This document shows, in pieces, positions 1-4,727 of a DNA stretch of 5,869 nt. The notes beneath the pieces are model-generated. The model did not search any database. It saw nothing but the letters and a program-made list of their open reading frames with translations, and was not told the DNA's origin. The translations under genes and the position numbers were made by a program. Every line of letters starts with the position of its first letter. The stretch's first letter is position 1. The stretch comes from Methanoculleus marisnigri. GTDB taxonomy: Archaea; Halobacteriota; Methanomicrobia; Methanomicrobiales; Methanoculleaceae. The DNA lies in contig DASQ01000038.1 in the NCBI GenBank assembly GCA_002503885.1, forward strand, positions 1 through 5,869, given 5' to 3'.

Positions 1-32
1 AAGTTAGAAATTCACAAACTCAGGCTATTAAC

Positions 33-40
33 GAGGTGAT
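33..40 (+). promoter_or_regulatory. Strong Shine-Dalgarno site for the PepSY gene
   Basis: GAGGTGAT lies 6 nt upstream of the ATG at 47 and is exactly complementary to the conserved archaeal 16S rRNA 3' tail (ATCACCTC). It fixes the start of the first gene. It is the best ribosome binding site in the window; most other genes here have a weak site or none. The complement of this octamer recurs just after the stop codon of the same gene, at 824-831. Confidence 0.85.
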
Positions 41-46
41 TCAACC

Positions 47-823
47 ATGAAATGGATACCAGTTACTGCAATCATATGCCTCATCATCGCTGTCTCGGTC
101 GTGTCAGCGACTGGTGCCAACGCTCCGATCGGGGTGGATACTGCGAAAGGAAAAGCACAGGACTTTCTCAACGCACAGGATGCGGCCATTGAGTACCAGA
201 AGACCGAGCACCTGAATCTTGGAAATTACTACGTCTTCGGCACCGGAGAGGGACAGATTTACGTCAATGACCAGACCGGGGCGGTCGAACGCGCCGCATT
301 CGGTTCTGCACGGAAAGACTCCCACGAGATCCGGCTGGATCGGGCCGCAGCTGAAGCAGAGGCAAGGGCCTACGCAGGGGAGAAGTACGGCGGTTTTGCG
401 GAGAAGAACATGCGGCTTATCGAGTCAAACCTGATCTCTCACGGCGATGCGGGCAGCGAGTATTCGTACATCTGGAGAGAAGAGATCAGCGGTGTCCTCA
501 CGCCGAACACGGTCGTCGTGAACCTTAACCCGAGCACCGGCGAGATCGTCTCGTACCTCGGGATCCAGCGGGAGGTCCGGTGCTCGCTTGAGCCGGCACT
601 CTCCCGGGACGAGGCGCTGAAGGCCGCAGCCGGGCAGTTCCCGGGAATCCGGGTGACCAGTGCAACGGCCGACCTCTCCGTTGAGTACACCCGACCGGAC
701 GCACAGACGCTGACGTGGGTGATCACGATGAGAGGCGAGCCAGAGGACCACGTTCTCCAGGGAGGGCTTGTCGTTATCGACGCACAGACCGGAGAAGTGC
801 TGATGGTGAGTCCATACCTCTAA
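47..823 (+). CDS. Exported PepSY / YcdB-like domain protein
   Basis: The protein has 258 residues. Residues 1-21 form a signal peptide or N-terminal anchor (Lys2, a hydrophobic core, and a possible cleavage at VSA-T). The C-terminal part, about 187-256, is PepSY-like: it opens with LSRDEALKAAAGQFPG and closes with the characteristic VIDAQTGEVL strand. The middle, about 95-180, has a helix then a strand pair ending in NPSTGEIVSY, like YcdB/YcdC-type repeats. A third motif, NDQTGAV, occurs at 74-80, so the ectodomain looks like successive related modules. PepSY domains are known from M4 peptidase propeptides, where they inhibit the protease, and from many free-standing secreted proteins of unknown role. 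No catalytic motif is visible, so an extracytoplasmic binding or inhibitory role is inferred, not shown. The start is set by the site at 33-40. The next gene begins 26 nt downstream and is probably cotranscribed. Confidence 0.9.
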   Translation: MKWIPVTAIICLIIAVSVVSATGANAPIGVDTAKGKAQDFLNAQDAAIEYQKTEHLNLGNYYVFGTGEGQIYVNDQTGAVERAAFGSARKDSHEIRLDRAAAEAEARAYAGEKYGGFAEKNMRLIESNLISHGDAGSEYSYIWREEISGVLTPNTVVVNLNPSTGEIVSYLGIQREVRCSLEPALSRDEALKAAAGQFPGIRVTSATADLSVEYTRPDAQTLTWVITMRGEPEDHVLQGGLVVIDAQTGEVLMVSPYL

Positions 824-846
824 ATCACCTCTTTTCCTAACGTGAT
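824..846 (+). promoter_or_regulatory. Candidate hairpin masking the downstream ribosome binding site
   Basis: ATCAC at 824-828, directly after the TAA stop of the PepSY gene, is perfectly complementary to GTGAT at 842-846, leaving a T-rich 13-nt loop. GTGAT is the only Shine-Dalgarno-like sequence before the ATG at 850, although the spacing is short (3 nt). The fold would hide that site until a ribosome finishing the upstream gene opens it, which would couple translation of the two genes. The stem is only 5 bp, so this is a hypothesis. The pyrimidine-rich loop could alternatively act as a weak archaeal terminator. Confidence 0.35.
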
Positions 847-849
847 ACA

Positions 850-1623
850 ATGCACTCGAAAATGTGGATGTGGGTTGGCATTGGCGTCGTTCTCGTTCTT
901 GCTGCGGCAAACATCGCCATATTTGCGGCCTTCCCCCCGGGACAGCAGCATGTGCAGGAACCGGTCAAGATGGTGGACTGGATGCTGCCGTTCGGGCCGG
1001 GGTTCGAATACCGCAGTTCCTACGAGAGCCCGGTGATCGTATACGACAGGATGAACGAGACCTGGTATCTCAAGAACGCTACCGCCTGGAACCGGACAAT
1101 CTTCCTCGGTGACCGCTACAGCCTCGATCCGGCGCATCCGGAGGGTATCCGTTACACCCCCGACATCGCAATCAAGGGCGACAAGATCAGCCTCGACTTC
1201 TTCGTCCGGAACCTTGCGGGCGAAGACTGCGCCCATGCCGACCTCACCGTGACGATGGAAACCGCGAGCCTGAACGCCACCACCGGGTCGCCGGAGGGGG
1301 ACATTTTCCCCGGCGCCATGACCACGCTGCCCGTCGACGACCTCGCCGCCGGGGAGTGGCGCGAAGTGCGGGTGACGGCGGACCTCCCGCGGCCCGGGCC
1401 GGAGGAGGTCCTCTCCCTGACGATCGGTCTTGCCGCCCCGTATACCCTCACGACCCCGAACGGCACGCCGATCATCTTCGATCTCCGGGAGATGAGCAGC
1501 GTCATCTCGGGTTCCACCCCTACCGGCGACAGCCCCCGTCTTCCCCGGGCGTCGGCGACGTTCGTCGTAGCGGGGAAAGATGCACCTGAACCTGTTCTGC
1601 CGCCGACCCTCCGGGCAGTGTGA
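850..1623 (+). CDS. Membrane-anchored extracellular protein, family not recognised
   Basis: The protein has 257 residues and one N-terminal hydrophobic segment (about 7-27), then a probably extracellular body. I do not recognise the family. What can be seen: five N-glycosylation sequons (N69, N76, N81, N142, N194), three of them packed into residues 69-83; a single cysteine (C127); and alternating hydrophobic strands at about 112-136 and 168-184 that suggest an Ig-like beta-sandwich (DKISLDFFVRNLAGEDC, then ADLTVTMETASLNATTG, then EWREVRVTADLP). That pattern resembles CARDB/NEW3-type accessory folds, but the assignment is an inference. The C-terminus is Pro-rich with no second membrane helix. 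The ATG at 850 gives a short charged n-region; ATGs at 862 and 868 are alternatives that would barely change the protein. It lies 26 nt after the PepSY gene, so a joint role at the envelope is plausible. Confidence 0.85.
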   Translation: MHSKMWMWVGIGVVLVLAAANIAIFAAFPPGQQHVQEPVKMVDWMLPFGPGFEYRSSYESPVIVYDRMNETWYLKNATAWNRTIFLGDRYSLDPAHPEGIRYTPDIAIKGDKISLDFFVRNLAGEDCAHADLTVTMETASLNATTGSPEGDIFPGAMTTLPVDDLAAGEWREVRVTADLPRPGPEEVLSLTIGLAAPYTLTTPNGTPIIFDLREMSSVISGSTPTGDSPRLPRASATFVVAGKDAPEPVLPPTLRAV

Positions 1624-1657
1624 CGGGATTCGCCGAATACCCTCTTTTTCGGCCTTA

Positions 1658-1691
1658 CCGGAACCCAGAGGGTTCCGGAATGCTTTTCTCT
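1658..1691 (+). terminator. Perfect 9-bp hairpin with T-rich tail; terminator or operator
   Basis: CCGGAACCC (1658-1666) and GGGTTCCGG (1670-1678) are perfectly complementary around the 3-nt loop AGA. A pyrimidine-rich stretch containing TTTTCTCTCC follows at 1684-1693, and a T5 tract precedes the stem at 1645-1649. It sits 34 nt after the stop of the 850-1623 gene, as a terminator would. It also sits 50 nt before the winged-helix gene, so the same dyad could be an operator for that regulator. The sequence supports the dyad itself firmly; its role is undecided. Confidence 0.55.
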
Positions 1692-1728
1692 CCTGGCGGA
1701 AGAATACCTGATCGTTTCGGGCCAGACT

Positions 1729-2202
1729 ATGGAAGAAACTACGCTCGATCGGGACGACATCACTGCTCTCTCCTCCGACGTCCGGGTCATGATCCTCAAA
1801 GCGCTCGATTCCCGGCCGATGACGGTCAGCGAGCTCGCCGATCGGCTCGGTCTTGCAAAGTCGACCGTCCATGAGCACCTTGCCGTTCTCGCCGGCGCGG
1901 ATCTCGTGGCCCACGAGGGTGCCCGGAAATGGCGGGACTACACCCTGACGAGGAGAGCCCGGCGGATCCTCCATCCCGGGAGGGATCACCGGATCACCAT
2001 CATCCTCAGCACGTCCCTGGTTGCCGTGACGGCCGGAGCGCTCTGCGTGGCCTCATATCTCCGCGGTTTCGTAGTCCAGGGGGGAAGCGTCGTCCGGGAA
2101 CCCCTCCTCCTCTACGCGGGCGAGGCGCTCCTCGGTGTGACGGTCGTGCTCTGGTGCCTTGCGCTGCGGTGCCGGCGAGGAACCTCCCCGTGCCGGGAGT
2201 AA
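1729..2202 (+). CDS. Winged-helix (ArsR-like) regulator with two C-terminal membrane helices
   Basis: The protein has 157 residues. Residues 10-82 form a winged helix-turn-helix: SSDVRVMILKALDSRPMTVS leads into the HTH at about 31-54 (SELADRLGLAKSTVHEHLAVL), followed by a wing with GARKWRDYTLTRRARRIL. This is the usual arrangement of archaeal ArsR/MarR-like regulators. Two hydrophobic segments follow, about 89-111 and 125-146, then a short basic, Cys-containing tail (LRCRRGTSPCRE). The DNA-binding part would be cytoplasmic and tethered to the membrane, with a loop of about 13 residues outside. No metal-binding cysteine pair of the classical ArsR sensor type is seen in the wHTH part, so the signal is unknown. 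There is no Shine-Dalgarno before the ATG at 1729; a weak AATACC element 21-26 nt upstream would fit a leaderless transcript. The nearby dyad at 1658-1678 may be its own operator. Confidence 0.9.
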   Translation: MEETTLDRDDITALSSDVRVMILKALDSRPMTVSELADRLGLAKSTVHEHLAVLAGADLVAHEGARKWRDYTLTRRARRILHPGRDHRITIILSTSLVAVTAGALCVASYLRGFVVQGGSVVREPLLLYAGEALLGVTVVLWCLALRCRRGTSPCRE

Positions 2203-2205
2203 GTC

Positions 2206-2300
2206 CTCTCCACTCGCCTTGCTCCACGAAATCGTGCCTTAACCTATTGCCGCCGCTTCGCAACCTGACCCAACAGCACATGTTCCGGGCGAGTTGAGGG
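2206..2300 (+). ncRNA. Candidate structured leader or 3' UTR element (hand-folded)
   Basis: The spacer between the regulator and the transporter contains a long-range inverted repeat. Positions 2206-2219 pair with 2287-2300 through 11 Watson-Crick pairs, two G-U pairs and one C-T mismatch; the core is ACTCGCC (2212-2218) with GGCGAGT (2288-2294). The enclosed 67 nt contain CACG/CGTG (2225-2236, loop AAAT) and TTGC/GCAA (2247-2250 with 2260-2263). Together they give a closed, branched fold before a transporter gene, as in many cis-acting leaders. No known riboswitch consensus was recognised, and no energy calculation or alignment was possible. Confidence 0.25.
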
Positions 2301-2349
2301 AGCAGAACCGTAAAGGGAGATCAGCACTCACACCGGGAACCGGCCCCCC

Positions 2350-3282
2350 ATGAATGGCGCGATCACGGATTTCCTGATAGTTGCGGACCAGATCCTCATC
2401 CTGGTCCTCCTGATCGCCGCCGGCTACATCGCCGTCACCACAAAGATCGTCGACCCCCGGGCCACCCGGGGGCTCTCGGGACTCCTCATCAACATCACCC
2501 TGCCGGCGCTGATCGTCGCCTCGATGCAGGTGCCCTTCACCCCCGAACGCCTCGCGGGTGCCGAGACCCTGATCCTCGCGACGGCGGCGCTCTACGTCAT
2601 ATCGCTCGCCATCGCCTGGGTGGTCTCCAAAGCCATGCGTGTCCCGGCCGCGGAAGAGGGGGTCCTCCAGTTCGCGATCGTCTTCGGCAACGTCGGGTTC
2701 ATGGGGTTCCCGGTCGCCCTGACGCTCTTCGGGGAGGACTCCCTCTTCTACGTCGCCATCTTCAACCTCTTCTTCAACGTCCTGGTCTTCTCGGTCGGGA
2801 TCGCGATGCTGACCGAAGGGAGGGGGAAGGGGTTCGACCCGCGGCTGCTTGCAAACCCCGGTATCGCGACCTCCGTCGTCGGGCTCGCCCTCTTCCTCGG
2901 CTCGGTGGAGATCCCGTCGCCGTTCATCGACTCGATCGACCTCCTCGGCGGGGTGACGACGCCGCTTGCGATGATCATCGTCGGGGCGATGCTCGCGACG
3001 TTCCCGGCCCGGGAGATGGTCGGGAACTGGCGGATCTGGGTCGCAAGCGCCGTCCTCCTCCTCGCGGTCCCGGTGGCCTACTGCTACCTCTTCGCCCCGG
3101 TCTTTGCCGACCCCTACATCAACGGGATCATGATCACGATGGCCGCGATGCCCGCTATGGCAAACACCGTCATCTTCGCGGAGCAGTACGGTGCCGATTC
3201 CCGGCTTGCGTCCCAGATCGTCTTCGTCTCAACGATCGGGTCGCTCGTCACCATCCCGCTGATCACGACGGTGCTGCTGTAG
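2350..3282 (+). CDS. AEC-family (auxin efflux carrier-like) transporter
   Basis: The protein has 310 residues, the usual AEC length, with about ten hydrophobic segments (near 7-29, 41-61, 71-93, 103-125, 130-153, 168-187, 199-218, 229-250, 257-275, 289-310) in two five-helix halves. Family motifs are intact: LLINITLPALIVASMQ (45-60); FGNVGFMGFP (112-121) in the broken helix of the first half; TPLAMIIVGAML (204-215); MPAMANTVIFAEQYG (267-281) in the second half; and STIGSLVTIPL (294-304). AEC members in bacteria and archaea are secondary transporters, some known to carry malate, malonate or other organic acids; the substrate here cannot be read from sequence. There is no Shine-Dalgarno at useful spacing before the ATG at 2350: GGGAGATCA at 2315-2323 is too distant and no start codon lies nearer. 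A leaderless or non-SD start is therefore likely. The gene stands alone, with the membrane-tethered regulator immediately upstream as a possible controller. Confidence 0.96.
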   Translation: MNGAITDFLIVADQILILVLLIAAGYIAVTTKIVDPRATRGLSGLLINITLPALIVASMQVPFTPERLAGAETLILATAALYVISLAIAWVVSKAMRVPAAEEGVLQFAIVFGNVGFMGFPVALTLFGEDSLFYVAIFNLFFNVLVFSVGIAMLTEGRGKGFDPRLLANPGIATSVVGLALFLGSVEIPSPFIDSIDLLGGVTTPLAMIIVGAMLATFPAREMVGNWRIWVASAVLLLAVPVAYCYLFAPVFADPYINGIMITMAAMPAMANTVIFAEQYGADSRLASQIVFVSTIGSLVTIPLITTVLL

Positions 3283-3345
3283 GATGGGGACAAACTCCCG
3301 GGGGGTCGACGACCCGTTCGGCGGGAACCTCGTCCCCGGTGCCCG

Positions 3346-3386
3346 GTAGGTGCAGCCTGCATTTTCTGTACGGAGTTCTTCTTTTC
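3346..3386 (+). terminator. Probable terminator after the AEC gene
   Basis: TGCA-GCC-TGCA (3351-3361) can form a small stem, extended by G-U and A-T pairs, and is followed by TTTT (3362-3365) and a second pyrimidine tract TTCTTCTTTTCG (3376-3387). A 5-bp stem, GGGTC/GACCC, also occurs at 3303-3315. T-rich tracts are enough for termination in many archaea. The next gene has its own promoter at about 3414-3441, which fits an end of transcription here. Confidence 0.4.
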
Positions 3387-3413
3387 GCCTCGATCCGTCA
3401 CCCCGGAAGAAAA

Positions 3414-3441
3414 GGAATATATTTCAACGTGTAAAAATATA
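3414..3441 (+). promoter_or_regulatory. TATA-box region of the PEGA-protein gene
   Basis: GGAATATATTT (3414-3424) and AAAAATATA (3433-3441) form an AT-rich island in a GC-rich spacer. With the usual 25-nt TATA-to-start distance, the first box would place the transcript start near 3443-3448, leaving a 25-30-nt leader before the ATG at 3473. A purine stretch (GGAAGAAAAGGA, 3405-3416) just upstream could serve as the TFB recognition element. The pilin gene downstream has a similar GAATATAT element. Confidence 0.55.
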
Positions 3442-3461
3442 GAGTGACATACAAATGGCCC

Positions 3462-3467
3462 GGGAGG
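3462..3467 (+). promoter_or_regulatory. Shine-Dalgarno GGGAGG that selects the start at 3473
   Basis: GGGAGG lies 5 nt before the ATG at 3473. The in-frame ATG at 3455 precedes this site and would place it inside the coding region; it has only the weak GTGA (3444-3447) upstream. The ATG at 3482 lies 14 nt away. Start 3473 gives the best combination of site and signal peptide. Confidence 0.6.
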
Positions 3468-3472
3468 ATCAT

Positions 3473-4474
3473 ATGGAATGCATGAAGTATATAGGTCTGC
3501 TCGCCTTCATCCTGCTCATTGCAGGCGTCGCCACGTCTGCTTCTGCGTTCCACATAGAGAGAGAACAGATCTCTGCGGCCCCGGATTCGCTCACGACACG
3601 GGAAAACGTGACCATATCCGAGCTCATCCGATTCGAGTACCTGAACGGCTCGACATTCCCGGAAAACCATTTCGTTCGCTGCCGGAGCGATCTGGACGAA
3701 GTGCGGTGGACGTATGAAGTCATGGTCGACGGCGATCTCCGGCTCAGGGAGACAAACAAGGACCCTTCCTTCAGCATCTCCGGTTTCGTGCTCTCGTACC
3801 ACGAGCATGCCGGACAGTCGATGAAGGTCAATCTTACCGTAGAGGGGAGGGTGCCGGAAAAACCGGTCGGCACGGAGATCACGCTGCTCAAGGTCTGGCA
3901 GGTGGACCCGACGGGCGCCCCCCTCCCCGAAAGCCACTATACCTACCTGAAAGAAGGCAGGATTACAAAAAAATTCATGCCGCCGACACCGGAGCCCACG
4001 CCCACTCCTGCCCCTACGATCCTCTCCATATCGTCGATGCCGGAAGGGGCCCTCGTATTTGTGGACGATAGGGTGGAGGGGACCACCCCGTGCACCATCA
4101 GGGACATCGGGGCAGGGGAGCATACCGTCTCCGTCAATCTCACCGGCCACCACATATGGTCGTCGAGCATCGACGTGGAAGGAAGCAGAACAACCAGGAT
4201 TTCGGCCATTCTTCAGCAGGTCCCGAAAGAAGAGGGGATTCCGGTCATCGGCGGAGTCATCGAGACGGTCGCCGGCGTCTTTAGCGGCGGTGAAGATGAG
4301 AGGGCCGGGCCGGAAGGCGAGGAGGGAAAAGGGGATGAAGGCATCCCGGTCATCGGAGGCGTCATCGAATTCATCACCGGGTTCTTCTCCGGGGAGGATG
4401 AACCTGCAGAGGGAGGTATGGACGAGAGGCTTGCAAGGCTTGCGGAGCTCGAAATCGAAGACGATTCGGATTGA
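3473..4474 (+). CDS. Secreted PEGA-domain surface protein with duplicated C-terminal module
   Basis: The protein has 333 residues from the chosen start (339 from the ATG at 3455, 330 from 3482). Residues 1-25 are a signal peptide ending ATSASA. A beta-rich domain spans about 26-170; it contains TFPENHF, WTYEVMVDGDL and ISGFVLSYHEH, and I cannot assign it to a named family. A Pro/Thr linker (TPEPTPTPAPT, 172-182) leads to a PEGA domain at 183-249 that contains the literal PEGA tetrapeptide at 190-193 and a typical TTPCTIRDIGAGEHTVSV run. The tail has two copies of GIPVIGGVIE...FSG (255-275 and 290-309) separated by an acidic, Gly-rich spacer, and a charged end. Four sequons (N45, N58, N120, N222) fit an N-glycosylated exterior protein. 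PEGA domains are known in surface and wall-associated proteins; binding to an envelope component is inferred. There is no C-terminal transmembrane anchor. The gene has its own promoter and seems monocistronic. Confidence 0.92.
   Translation: MECMKYIGLLAFILLIAGVATSASAFHIEREQISAAPDSLTTRENVTISELIRFEYLNGSTFPENHFVRCRSDLDEVRWTYEVMVDGDLRLRETNKDPSFSISGFVLSYHEHAGQSMKVNLTVEGRVPEKPVGTEITLLKVWQVDPTGAPLPESHYTYLKEGRITKKFMPPTPEPTPTPAPTILSISSMPEGALVFVDDRVEGTTPCTIRDIGAGEHTVSVNLTGHHIWSSSIDVEGSRTTRISAILQQVPKEEGIPVIGGVIETVAGVFSGGEDERAGPEGEEGKGDEGIPVIGGVIEFITGFFSGEDEPAEGGMDERLARLAELEIEDDSD
4235..4399 (+). repeat. Internal duplication coding for GIPVIGGVIE modules
   Basis: Positions 4235-4297 and 4340-4399 encode GIPVIGGVIETVAGVFSGGED and GIPVIGGVIEFITGFFSGED. 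They share 15 of 20 aligned residues after one Gly gap, while many synonymous third positions differ (for example the GGAGTC/GGCGTC and TTTAGC/TTCTCC codons). The protein pattern therefore appears conserved by selection, and the duplication does not look recent. A 42-nt acidic spacer separates the copies. Confidence 0.85.
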
Positions 4475-4485
4475 TGCCTGACACT

Positions 4486-4520
4486 CTCCACGGCTAAAGC
4501 CGGGGGCTTGCTTGCGCCCC
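4486..4520 (+). repeat. Orphan hairpin resembling an IS200/IS605 end, or a terminator
   Basis: Twelve nt after the PEGA-gene stop, CGGC-TAAA-GCCG (4491-4502) forms a tetraloop hairpin that can extend by CC/GG (4488-4489 with 4504-4505) across one A-G mismatch. It is followed by GGGGC...GCCCC (4503-4507 with 4516-4520), an alternative, mutually exclusive stem. From memory, the pattern of a G/C stem with a CTAAAG loop followed by a GGGCTT run is common at the right ends of IS200/IS605-family elements and in the overlapping TnpB guide RNA scaffold of archaea. No transposase or TnpB coding sequence is present in the window, so this would be a remnant or a miniature element. Acting simply as a terminator is the main alternative. 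Confidence 0.35.
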
Positions 4521-4663
4521 GTGAACCCCCATTATTCTGTCAATCACCGCATCCGAAGAACGGCCCGGGACCAGGAGCGCCCCAGAATCCGGGACTCCGC
4601 GCGGCACTTCACAGCCGGGCCATCCCGCCCCGCCGCCTTCACCCGCCGACGGAAAAACGGGAG

Positions 4664-4708
4664 AATATATATAATACTATAGTGTATTTAGGAAATCCCT
4701 ATATGTGC
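4664..4708 (+). promoter_or_regulatory. AT-rich promoter of the pilin gene with two TATA candidates
   Basis: AATATATATAAT (4664-4675) is a strong TATA-like run. A second candidate, CCTATATG (4698-4705), is centred about 25 nt before the ATG at 4728, which would give a leaderless mRNA. That fits the absence of any Shine-Dalgarno before the start. Between them lie the palindrome ACTATAGT (4676-4683) and its enclosing AATAC/GTATT arms (4673-4677 with 4684-4688), a possible operator. Confidence 0.6.
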
Positions 4709-4727
4709 GGAACTCCCATAATCTGAT

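Larger units (their letters stand above)
4475..4727. other. 253-nt intergenic spacer between the PEGA and pilin genes
   Basis: This is the largest gene-free stretch. Its left part holds the orphan hairpin at 4486-4520. The middle (4560-4660) is very GC-rich and contains a 7-bp inverted repeat, GGCCCGG (4562-4568) with CCGGGCC (4615-4621). The right 65 nt turn sharply AT-rich and carry the pilin promoter. No convincing gene is seen in it. Confidence 0.7.

Noticed and set aside
820..1989. A 389-codon open frame on the - strand across the 850-1623 gene and the start of the regulator gene
   Set aside because: It is antisense to two well-supported genes, has an Arg/Gly/Pro-rich composition typical of shadow frames in GC-rich DNA, and shows no domain.
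3455..3472. Upstream in-frame ATG for the PEGA protein
   Set aside because: It adds an acidic MAREDH stretch to a signal peptide and puts the good GGGAGG site inside the gene; kept only as an alternative start.
3398..4153. A 251-codon open frame on the - strand opposite the PEGA gene
   Set aside because: The + strand frame has a signal peptide, linker and PEGA domain; the antisense product has no recognisable feature and would run through the promoter.
4471..4475. TTGAT overlapping the PEGA stop codon, a known target pentamer of one IS200/IS605 element (ISDra2)
   Set aside because: A 5-mer is expected by chance and no matching left-end hairpin is seen beside it.
4562..4621. GGCCCGG/CCGGGCC inverted repeat in the GC-rich spacer
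   Set aside because: Only 7 bp with a 46-nt gap in very GC-rich DNA; likely chance.
4508..4726. A 72-codon frame in the PEGA-pilin spacer starting at TTG
   Set aside because: Pro/Arg-rich product, no ribosome binding site, begins inside the hairpin and reads through the pilin promoter.
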